Below, piece by piece: positions 57,856 to 63,708 of a stretch of 64,000 bases of DNA; position 1 is the stretch's first letter; every line of letters begins with the position of its first letter. Under the pieces are notes generated by a model. It searched no databases and had not been told where the DNA came from. It saw only the letters and a list, made by a program, of their open reading frames with translations. The DNA is from Lentzea sp. NEAU-D7 (GTDB lineage Bacteria; Actinomycetota; Actinomycetes; Mycobacteriales; Pseudonocardiaceae), in assembly GCF_026242055.1 (NCBI RefSeq), contig NZ_JAPJDL010000007.1:62001-126000 (forward strand), read 5' to 3'. The translations under genes and the position numbers were made by a program.

Positions 57856-58439
57856 CAGTGCCTCACCTCGCCGAAGCACGCGACCTGTGCAACCAGGTCA
57901 CCCGAAACGGCGTCCAGGTCCTGAACCTGGATGCCGTCCGCGTCTCTGTCCGCCCACGCCGTACGGAAGTAGTGGGCGGATCGGGCATGGACGAGTTTCT
58001 GCTCGGGATCGGCCAGCATCAGGAAGGCGATGCGGATGTCGCCGTAGGTCAGATGGAAGTCCCGGTCGTTTGCCATGTCGACCACAGTGAACCTGGTCCC
58101 CGACGGGGTTTCCGCTTCGTTCGCCAGGTTCAGCGGGTCCATCCAGTGGTCGGCCCCCTGGCTCATCAACTCCATGATGCAGCGGACGTTCTCGTCCGTG
58201 ATGGCACGGTGATCCTGCGCGGCCACCCACTCGCTGACTGTCCGAACCCGCAGGCGCCAGGCGTCCGCGTAGCTCTCTCGCTCCCATCCGCCCGGATCAC
58301 GAACCGACACCTTGGCGGTGCCGTTGTACTCAGCGCCCCGCGTGACCCGCAGGAAGGTTCCGGGCATCCCGCGGAAGTTCGCGATCGAGTCACCCTCGTT
58401 TATGCGTTCGCCGGCCTCGTTCAACACCAGGTGCGGCAT
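57855..58439 (-). CDS. Hypothetical element protein
   Basis: A 194-residue protein from the ATG at 58439 (AGAGGGGAACGA ahead). The N-terminal 70 residues look like a small beta-barrel (GDSIANFRGMPGTFLRVTRG, SVRDPGGWERESYADAWRLR); the rest is helical and acidic. Family not recognised. Confidence 0.7.
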   Translation of the reverse strand: MPHLVLNEAGERINEGDSIANFRGMPGTFLRVTRGAEYNGTAKVSVRDPGGWERESYADAWRLRVRTVSEWVAAQDHRAITDENVRCIMELMSQGADHWMDPLNLANEAETPSGTRFTVVDMANDRDFHLTYGDIRIAFLMLADPEQKLVHARSAHYFRTAWADRDADGIQVQDLDAVSGDLVAQVACFGEVRH

Positions 58440-58457
58440 TTCGTTCCCCTCTCGCAT

Positions 58458-58518
58458 GGCAGGCTCATCAGCGCAGGGATGCCAGCCCTGCGGACCGTCC
58501 GCCTTGGACGGTTTCGCC
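58458..58518 (-). ncRNA. Hammerhead ribozyme 5 (type II)
   Basis: GGC-GAAA, stem III CCGUCC/GGACGG (loop AAGGC), UC cut after 58493, stem I CGCAGGG/CCCUGCG with loop CUGGCAU, CUGAUGA, GCC, UGCC. It begins at the last base of a UAG stop. Confidence 0.9.
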
Positions 58519-58797
58519 CTAGACGCCCTCGATCACGCGGACGAACTCCTGGGCCGCGCACAGGAACTCCTCGTAGGTTCTCGGGGCTTCGGTCATGAAT
58601 CGCTCGGGTTTTCCGACGCGGATCGTCGACCACTCATCCGTCTCCCTGAGCCGGACGCCGAAGTGCAACCGCTGGTACCCAACGGGGTTGGCGAGTCGGT
58701 TGAGGTTCCGGCCGTCCTGCGATGGCCAGTCGACCGCGAACCAGCGGTCACTACTCGCATTGGTCAGCTCGGGCGGCGTCGACTTGATGTCGTTCAT
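58519..58797 (-). CDS. Hypothetical element protein
   Basis: A 92-residue protein from the ATG at 58797: SSDRWFAVDWPSQDGRNLNR, then strand-rich YQRLHFGVRLRETDEWSTIR and a C-terminal helix TYEEFLCAAQEFVRVIEGV. The longer frame to 58881 runs through ribozyme 6 and is rejected. Function unknown. Confidence 0.65.
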   Translation of the reverse strand: MNDIKSTPPELTNASSDRWFAVDWPSQDGRNLNRLANPVGYQRLHFGVRLRETDEWSTIRVGKPERFMTEAPRTYEEFLCAAQEFVRVIEGV

Positions 58798-58816
58798 GTG
58801 GCGCCTCTCGGCTCTT

Positions 58817-58877
58817 GGCAGGCTCATCAGCGCAGGGATGCCAGCCCCGCGGACCCGGCTGCGAGCCGGGTTTCGCC
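58817..58877 (-). ncRNA. Hammerhead ribozyme 6 (type II)
   Basis: GGC-GAAA, stem III CCCGGCU/AGCCGGG (loop CGC), UC cut after 58852, stem I CGCGGGG/CCCUGCG (one G-U), loop CUGGCAU, CUGAUGA, GCC, UGCC. It starts directly after a UGA stop. Confidence 0.9.
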
Positions 58878-59720
58878 TCATCTCGGATCGGGCTCACGTC
58901 CCTGCGCGGCGTCGAACTCGCGCACCGTTCGCACCGCGACCCTGACGGCCTCGTTGATCACGGAGCCGACGTCCCAGGCCGGGTTCTCGCCCTCCGTGGC
59001 CGCCACGACGCGCTCCAGGCTGGCTGGGCCGGCAACGACCGCATCCCAGACCACGTCGGGCACCTCGTCCTCGTCCTCGTCCCCGTGACCCGACTCGTCC
59101 TTGAGGTTCTCGGGAGGTGTCGGCGTGTCGGAGCTGGCCTCCCAGCGGGCGTCCTCCTCCCGGCGGCTCAGTGCCGCCCGCGCCTCTGCCTCGGCTTCGC
59201 CCTCGTCGAAGAAGCCGCCGACCGCTTCGACTTCCTCCCAGGAGTCCCGGTCCTCGTGGTCCGGGTTGGTCCAGGTCGTTCGCTTCTCGATCACGAAGCG
59301 GACAGCCTCGTTGTTGGCCCAGGAGCGGTACTCGTCCCGCTCATCACGCAGGAGCTGCAAGCCCCCGCTCTCCATCTGCTCGGGGTTGCCGCGCTTGGCA
59401 CCCGTCCAGAAGTCCACGTCGTCGGGCATCACGTACCAGATCGCGAACGCTCCGTCGCTCGGGCGGTCGACCAGAGTGACCGCACCGTGGATCGCCCGTG
59501 CGTAGCGCTCAAAGATCCGCACAGCGAGCGGGCTGGAGTAGCGGTAGGCCAAACGCATCCAGGCGGCGGACAGCGGTCCAAAGTCGTCGTCGATCGGGAG
59601 GTAGTTGCGGCGAAGGAAAGTGATCACGTTCGTCACAGCGGCCCCCGTCGTGCGCGGGTTCTCCGCGTACTCGTCGTGCTCGATGCGGTAGCGGAACTCG
59701 GGAATCAGCGTGCTTGTCAT
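58878..59720 (-). CDS. Hypothetical acidic element protein
   Basis: A 280-residue protein. The N-terminal 160 residues are mixed alpha/beta (TNVITFLRRNYLPIDDDFGP, AIHGAVTLVDRPSDGAFAIW), then a low-complexity acidic linker (ESGHGDEDEDEVPD) and a short helical end. One of the two largest products of the ribozyme-punctuated run. Family not recognised. Confidence 0.7.
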   Translation of the reverse strand: MTSTLIPEFRYRIEHDEYAENPRTTGAAVTNVITFLRRNYLPIDDDFGPLSAAWMRLAYRYSSPLAVRIFERYARAIHGAVTLVDRPSDGAFAIWYVMPDDVDFWTGAKRGNPEQMESGGLQLLRDERDEYRSWANNEAVRFVIEKRTTWTNPDHEDRDSWEEVEAVGGFFDEGEAEAEARAALSRREEDARWEASSDTPTPPENLKDESGHGDEDEDEVPDVVWDAVVAGPASLERVVAATEGENPAWDVGSVINEAVRVAVRTVREFDAAQGREPDPR

Positions 59721-59736
59721 GGGCTCCCCTTCTCAT

Positions 59737-59797
59737 GGCAGGCTCATCAGCACGGGCATGCCAGGCCCGTGGACCGTCGTAAGTGGACGGTTTCGCC
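59737..59797 (-). ncRNA. Hammerhead ribozyme 7 (type II)
   Basis: GGC-GAAA, stem III CCGUC/GACGG (loop CACUUAC), UC cut after 59772, stem I CACGGGC/GCCCGUG (perfect), loop CUGGCAU, CUGAUGA, GCC, UGCC. Stem I differs from copies 1-6 at several positions with both strands changed. Confidence 0.92.
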
Positions 59798-59801
59798 AGA
59801 C

Positions 59802-59990
59802 TCATGGGGTGCGGACGCACACCCGGTACGTGACCCCGTTCGGGGTGGTCGTCTCGTACTGATGGGCGCAGAAGACGCCTTGAACGGTCTCGGGCGAGAT
59901 CCAGGCGACCAGGAAGACCATGCCGACCGCCAGGCCGACCGTGACGATCCAGACGGCCGCGAACACCATCAGGGCATTGCGAGTTTTCAC
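59802..59990 (-). CDS. Small membrane protein
   Basis: A 62-residue protein from the GTG at 59990 (GGAG 6 nt ahead): one helix ALMVFAAVWIVTVGLAVGMV and a short outer part with two Cys (VFCAHQYETTTPNGVTYRVC). Similar in design to the 56-residue protein at 57621. Function unknown. Confidence 0.65.
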   Translation of the reverse strand: MKTRNALMVFAAVWIVTVGLAVGMVFLVAWISPETVQGVFCAHQYETTTPNGVTYRVCVRTP

Positions 59991-60008
59991 TGGTACTCCA
60001 AGGGATTT

Positions 60009-60068
60009 GGCAGGCTCGTCAGCACGGACACGCCAGGTCCGTGGACGGGAGTCCCCTCCCGTTTCGCC
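60009..60068 (-). ncRNA. Hammerhead ribozyme 8 (type II)
   Basis: GGC-GAAA, stem III CGGGAG/CUCCCG (loop GGGA), UC cut after 60044, stem I CACGGAC/GUCCGUG, loop CUGGCGU, core CUGACGA, GCC, UGCC. Loop base A to G still pairs with the tail U as G-U. It is the furthest from its upstream stop (16 nt). Confidence 0.9.
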
Positions 60069-60084
60069 AGTGCCGGCCAGGTGC

Positions 60085-60654
60085 TCAGAGTTGACCGATC
60101 GCCTGCGCCAGCAGGATTGCCCGCTCAGGAGTCGTCTCGACCGTGAAGCAGACGCGCTCGTATCGGGCGTCCACCTCAACGCGCATCTCCTCGTCGTTCC
60201 CGCCGAGCCGCACTGAGTTGTCTTGCTTCTGTACGTAGGCTCGGTCGCCTAGCGCAGACCGGATGCTTTCGGCCCGGCGAACAATCGCCGCCTCTTCCTC
60301 GTCGTGAGCCCGCTTCCGCGCCAGCGTCTCCCCGAGCACCGGGAGCGCCCTGGGAAGCAGTTGGCGCTTGATGTCGCCCGCGATCTCCTCAGGCGTCTTG
60401 CGCACCGAGGCCTGGATTTCCACGATCATGCCGGGCGGTCGGAAGCGGTACAGCCCCCTCACGGAGAGCCCGATCTGGAAGTGGGTCACGCTGGCGTAAT
60501 GGTTGAACCTGAAGTGAAATTCGAGGCCATCCGGACCCGTCAGGAAGGCGTTCTGCTTGTTCTCCCACTGTCCGGGAGAGGCACTCCAGCCGTCGCCCAG
60601 CTCAGTCGCGATTTCCTTCGCGATTGAGAGCACGTCGAACTGCGGCTCGGTCAT
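60085..60654 (-). CDS. Hypothetical element protein
   Basis: A 189-residue protein from the ATG at 60654 behind AGGAGGAG. Beta-strands in the first half (LEFHFRFNHYASVTHFQIGL), a central charged helix (ETLARKRAHDEEEAAIVRRA), and strands at the end. Family not recognised. Confidence 0.7.
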   Translation of the reverse strand: MTEPQFDVLSIAKEIATELGDGWSASPGQWENKQNAFLTGPDGLEFHFRFNHYASVTHFQIGLSVRGLYRFRPPGMIVEIQASVRKTPEEIAGDIKRQLLPRALPVLGETLARKRAHDEEEAAIVRRAESIRSALGDRAYVQKQDNSVRLGGNDEEMRVEVDARYERVCFTVETTPERAILLAQAIGQL

Positions 60655-60676
60655 CAAGACCACTCCTCCTATTGAT

Positions 60677-60736
60677 GGCAGGCTCGTCAGCACGGACATG
60701 CCAGGTCCGCGGACGGGAGTTGGCTCCCGTTTCGCC
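60677..60736 (-). ncRNA. Hammerhead ribozyme 9 (type II)
   Basis: GGC-GAAA, stem III CGGGAG/CUCCCG (loop CCAA), UC cut after 60712, stem I CGCGGAC/GUCCGUG (one G-U), loop CUGGCAU, core CUGACGA, GCC, UGCC. Confidence 0.9.
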
Positions 60737-60740
60737 GTGG

Positions 60741-61307
60741 TCAGTGCGAGAAGATGAAGACGCCACCGTCCGGTGCGTCGAGCGCGTCGTAGTCGCTCAT
60801 GAAGAACTCGCGGGCAGCCGCATCCCAGTCGATGCAGCTATACGGAAACTGCGAGGTGTCGACTCCGTCGCACTCCTCGATCCAGTCCCGGACGTAGTCC
60901 TCCGCGCTGTCAGCTCTCCCCTGGTAGGAGTCCTGGAACTGCTTCAGGTGGTCGGAGTCGGCCGACAGGTGCTGGTTGGCGAGCCACGCGCCGAAGGCGT
61001 CGCGCTCGTCGTCGCCGAGGTCTTCGACCAGCTGCCAGACCTCGGCCGCCTGACCGGGCGAGCACTCACCCTTGATCAGGTCGCCGAACCCTTCCGAGTC
61101 GTAGCACCACAGTTCCTCGTGGGCCTCGACGATGTGGTAGGCCTGGGCCTTGCCGTTCGGCCAGTTTCTCGCGCTGTCGATCAGGCTGGTCCACTGGTCC
61201 ATTTCGGCGTAGGTGTCCGCCTCGTCCGCATCCACCCATTCGCCGACCAAGAATCCGCCGTTGTAGCAGCCAATGCAGCCGATCCAGACGCGCGGCATCT
61301 CGTTCAT
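60741..61307 (-). CDS. ardA: ArdA-family antirestriction protein
   Basis: A 188-residue protein with the ArdA layout: N-terminal PRVWIGCIGCYNGGFLVGEW, the acidic middle helices, FQDSYQGRADSAEDYVRDWI and the C-terminal DWDAAAREFFMSDYDALD plus GGVFIF. ArdA is an acidic DNA mimic that blocks type I restriction enzymes when mobile DNA enters a new host. Here it is one unit of the ribozyme-separated transcript. Start is the ATG at 61307 behind GGGGA. Confidence 0.85.
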   Translation of the reverse strand: MNEMPRVWIGCIGCYNGGFLVGEWVDADEADTYAEMDQWTSLIDSARNWPNGKAQAYHIVEAHEELWCYDSEGFGDLIKGECSPGQAAEVWQLVEDLGDDERDAFGAWLANQHLSADSDHLKQFQDSYQGRADSAEDYVRDWIEECDGVDTSQFPYSCIDWDAAAREFFMSDYDALDAPDGGVFIFSH

Positions 61308-61325
61308 TGATTCCCCTTGGTTTTG

Positions 61326-61386
61326 GGCAGGCTCATCAGCACGGGCATGCCAATCCCGTGGACCGTCCAGTCAGGACGGTTTCGCC
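61326..61386 (-). ncRNA. Hammerhead ribozyme 10 (type II)
   Basis: GGC-GAAA, stem III CCGUCC/GGACGG (loop UGACU), UC cut after 61361, stem I CACGGGA/GCCCGUG (six pairs, the loop-closing pair lost), loop UUGGCAU, CUGAUGA, GCC, UGCC. Two nt after a stop. Confidence 0.88.
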
Positions 61387-61388
61387 AG

Positions 61389-61979
61389 TCAGGCCACGTA
61401 CAGCGCGGCGTACTCGCGGCGCCAGTGGACCCACGTGGTCGCCTGCACAGCAGCGGGCGACAGGTCGGTGCCGAACTCCCGCGACAGGATTCGGGCCGCG
61501 CGGCGGTAGACGTCGCACACCTCGTCGTAGGCCCCAGCGCGACTCAGGAGCACGCCACGCACCTTGTCGCCGAGCACGCGGCCTGCCGCGATATCGATCG
61601 CGTGCCGGTCGATCACGACCGCGCGGGGGTCGGACGGGTCCGCGATGGTGCGCCAGAAGGCGCGCACCTTGGGTCCGCTCACGACGTCCTCGGGGTTCTC
61701 TCCCGCGAGGATTCGTCTCGCCTTCTCCGCGTTGAGGCCCAAGGTCTTGATGGGACGTCCGGCGTAGGCGTTCTGCGCCTCGATCACGTTGCGCCGCCAC
61801 GAGAGTTGCGGGGACAACACCGCGATCACGGCCGCCGCCCGCGCGGGGTCCTCTGGGTCCAGGCTTTCGGCGATCTCTCGTGCGGTTGCGTACCAGCCGC
61901 GCCCTTCCACCCGGTCATCCGTGGTGGCAGCGCGGTAAATCCGGGTGATGTTGCGGACGGACACCTTCACGTCGGGCAT
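61389..61979 (-). CDS. Element protein with helix-hairpin-helix-like fold, function unknown
   Basis: A 196-residue helical protein. The run VIAVLSPQLSWRRNVIEAQN, then LNAEKARRILAGENPEDVVS and VVIDRHAIDIAAGR recalls HhH-type DNA glycosylase helices (a hairpin followed by a conserved Asp), and similar proteins occur in actinobacteriophages. Without a lysine or known catalytic set I do not claim glycosylase activity. The 82-nt gap upstream (to ribozyme 11) is unusually long. Confidence 0.65.
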   Translation of the reverse strand: MPDVKVSVRNITRIYRAATTDDRVEGRGWYATAREIAESLDPEDPARAAAVIAVLSPQLSWRRNVIEAQNAYAGRPIKTLGLNAEKARRILAGENPEDVVSGPKVRAFWRTIADPSDPRAVVIDRHAIDIAAGRVLGDKVRGVLLSRAGAYDEVCDVYRRAARILSREFGTDLSPAAVQATTWVHWRREYAALYVA

Positions 61980-62061
61980 GGATGTTCCTTGGCTGTGCGC
62001 GGGGAAGGGGGTGGTGCGATGCCTGGCGCGCTCGGGTAGACCGGCGACAACTCAGGTCGTG

Positions 62062-62122
62062 GGCAGGCTCATCAGCACGGGCATGCCAAGCCCGTGGACC
62101 GTCCGGATAGGACGGTTTCGCC
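62062..62122 (-). ncRNA. Hammerhead ribozyme 11 (type II)
   Basis: GGC-GAAA, stem III CCGUCC/GGACGG (loop UAUCC), UC cut after 62097, stem I CACGGGC/GCCCGUG, loop UUGGCAU, CUGAUGA, GCC, UGCC. It is 82 nt from the next start, the only copy with a long 3' spacer. Confidence 0.92.
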
Positions 62123-62124
62123 GG

Positions 62125-62349
62125 TCAGCTCCAGTTCGTCCACCACGACAGGACCTCGCTTGGGTCCGTCTCGTAGTTCTCTCTGATGGCCGAATCCAGG
62201 TCCGTTTCCGGGTCATCCAGTACGGACATGACGGTGTTCACGACCAGGTTCAGGAGGTCGTCGTCCCGGTCCCCCAGTTCGAGAGCGGTCCGCACGAGGT
62301 CCGACCCGTTGTTCACGGCAGCGAGGACCTGGTCCCGCGTGTAGGCCAT
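62125..62349 (-). CDS. Short hypothetical element protein
   Basis: A 74-residue acidic helical protein (MAYTRDQVLAAVNNGSDLVR; VLDDPETDLDSAIRENYETD). Similar short DNA-mimic-like acidic proteins occur on mobile elements, but no family is recognised. Confidence 0.65.
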   Translation of the reverse strand: MAYTRDQVLAAVNNGSDLVRTALELGDRDDDLLNLVVNTVMSVLDDPETDLDSAIRENYETDPSEVLSWWTNWS

Positions 62350-62373
62350 TCGTTCACCAATCCCTTGCTATGC

Positions 62374-62429
62374 GGCAGGCTCATCAGCACGGGCATGCCA
62401 GTCCCGTGGACCCCTCGCGGGGTTTCGCC
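62374..62429 (-). ncRNA. Hammerhead ribozyme 12 (type II)
   Basis: GGC-GAAA, stem III CCCC/GGGG (loop GCGA), UC cut after 62409, stem I CACGGGA/GCCCGUG (six pairs), loop CUGGCAU, CUGAUGA, GCC, UGCC. First ribozyme in transcription order within the window. Confidence 0.9.
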
Positions 62430-62435
62430 GGTTGG

Positions 62436-63194
62436 TCAGACAGACAGGGGCAGGGCAGGCTGCGCAGGGTCGTAGACCCACTTCCGCCACGCGGCCAGCA
62501 CGGTGCCCTGGATGTGCTCGGTGATCTCGCGGAAGCTGGTGTTCGTGATGGACGTCGCGCTCTGGAACTCCCAGTAGGCGGGGATGTAGCCGTAGAACAT
62601 CTCGCGCAGTTCATCGTCGGAGACGCCGAAGTCCTCCCAGCCGTCCCCGCCAGCCCACTTGTCCAGCTCGCCGATCAGGTCGCTACGCAGCCACTCGTCC
62701 CACGCGGCCTCGCGCAGCTCCTGCTCGTACTCGTAGAGCTTGTCGTGGTCCAAGACCGGGTAGTCCGCGATCCTGTCGACGCACTCGACGATGTGTGCCA
62801 GCCACTCCAGGCACGTGTCGATGTCCTCGCCCAGGTCGCCCGGCAGTTCGCCGAGCTGCACCTGTGCGTACCCCTCGCCCCCGCGCCCCTCAGTCTTGGT
62901 CTCCACGCCGGGGGTGCCTTCCAGGGCAAGCACGTTCGCCGCGTCGAATTCGCTTCCGTGGTGGTCGCTGTAGCTGACCAGGGTCACGGTCACGGCCTCG
63001 TAGTCGAACGTTTCCGCGCCGTCGCTCATGATGAGCTGGTGCAGGTGGTCAGGCTCGATCTTCTCGATGCCTCTCCCCCACGTGTCCCCGCTCAGGCGGA
63101 TCACGTGGGAGTCCAGCAGATTCCCCCACAACTCCACGGCGCGCTCGTACTGCGCCGGGGTGTACGTGCGGTAAAAGCGCATGATCGTGCTCAT
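62436..63194 (-). CDS. Hypothetical acidic element protein
   Basis: A 252-residue acidic protein from the ATG at 63194. N-terminal MRFYRTYTPAQYERAVELWG, central VTLVSYSDHHGSEFDAANVL, then acidic helices (ELREAAWDEWLRSDLIGELD). Its Asp/Glu content and lack of catalytic motifs would suit a DNA- or RNA-mimic, but this is a guess. Family not recognised. Confidence 0.7.
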   Translation of the reverse strand: MSTIMRFYRTYTPAQYERAVELWGNLLDSHVIRLSGDTWGRGIEKIEPDHLHQLIMSDGAETFDYEAVTVTLVSYSDHHGSEFDAANVLALEGTPGVETKTEGRGGEGYAQVQLGELPGDLGEDIDTCLEWLAHIVECVDRIADYPVLDHDKLYEYEQELREAAWDEWLRSDLIGELDKWAGGDGWEDFGVSDDELREMFYGYIPAYWEFQSATSITNTSFREITEHIQGTVLAAWRKWVYDPAQPALPLSV

Positions 63195-63215
63195 GTTCAA
63201 GGCTCCTGATTTCGT

Positions 63216-63280
63216 CGATTGATGACCTGAGCCAGGGGCCGTACGGAAGCCGCACGCACCCCTCGACCGGACATCAATCG
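63216..63280 (-). ncRNA. Structured three-stem element in place of a ribozyme
   Basis: Arms 63216-63224 and 63272-63280 (CGATTGATG with its complement) form a 9-bp outer stem; inside, AGGGG/CCCCU and a 7-bp hairpin (CGUGCGG/CCGUACG, loop CUU) are separated by two internal loops. It sits in the gap where other genes have a hammerhead, but lacks the GAAA and CUGANGA core. It could be another self-cleaving class or a terminator; the upstream stop codon lies in its outer stem. Confidence 0.5.
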
Positions 63281-63543
63281 GCGTTTCTGGCCGCCAGTTC
63301 TCGCTCCGCGATTTCGCGGGTCCACTCGAAGTGTTCGTCCTCGTCCTCTTCCGAGGAGGACTCCCCGTGCTCGGAAAGCCAGGTGATCGCCTGTTCCCTC
63401 CAGCCCAGGAGCCAGAGAACATCAGCCAGCACGTCCACCTCACTGCACGCGAGGGATTCCGACACGTGGGAAGCGAGCATTCCGTCCGCCCACTTGTCGC
63501 CGAACGTTGCGACGGCGGCAAGAAGGGCCTCAGTACCGGGCAT
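63274..63543 (-). CDS. Hypothetical element protein
   Basis: An 89-residue protein from the ATG at 63543 (GGGAG 7 nt ahead), predominantly helical (ALLAAVATFGDKWADGMLAS; VLADVLWLLGWREQAITWLS) with an acidic end (EHGESSSEEDEDEHFEWTRE). It is the first clear gene of the minus-strand run in this window. The frame is open to 63660 but that part crosses an operator-like site. Confidence 0.65.
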   Translation of the reverse strand: MPGTEALLAAVATFGDKWADGMLASHVSESLACSEVDVLADVLWLLGWREQAITWLSEHGESSSEEDEDEHFEWTREIAERELAARNAD

Positions 63544-63567
63544 TGTTGTCTCCCATTGTTCAAACCA

Positions 63568-63618
63568 CTCAGGTTGCCCAATCGGGCAAGAGAAGGCACA
63601 CTTCACCCCTGTGAAGTG
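63568..63618. promoter_or_regulatory. Operator-like site (copy C) and palindrome upstream of the run
   Basis: CTCAGGTTGCCCAATCGG begins at 63568, the third copy of the site seen at 54915 and 55386. CACTTCAC/GTGAAGTG (63599-63618) is a separate 8-bp palindrome with loop CCCT. Both lie just ahead of the first gene of the run, where its promoter or an operator would be. Confidence 0.5.
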
Positions 63619-63689
63619 ACTCCGCCCTTGCGCCTGTCGCCGCTTCCGAGGCATGGCCATCCTGAAGATGGTCAGCGACAGACTGACCT

Positions 63690-63708
63690 CTCAAGTTACC
63701 CATCGAGG
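63690..63708. repeat. Operator-like site (copy D)
   Basis: CTCAAGTTACCCATCGAGG matches the other sites with two or three changes. GGTCAG/CTGACC (63670-63688) lies beside it. Confidence 0.4.

Noticed and set aside
56121-62429. The regular repeats looked at first like a CRISPR array or transposable repeat family.
   Set aside because: Spacing is 0.3-1.0 kb with genes between copies, stems covary and all copies are in the same orientation at gene junctions; the conserved bases are the hammerhead core.
56121-62429. Riboswitch leaders ahead of each gene.
   Set aside because: Genes are unrelated, the elements sit as close to the upstream stop as to the downstream start, and the sequence matches the hammerhead core exactly.
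63216-63280. A thirteenth hammerhead ribozyme.
   Set aside because: No GAAA or CUGANGA core in either strand; only stems are present, so it is listed as an unclassified structured element.
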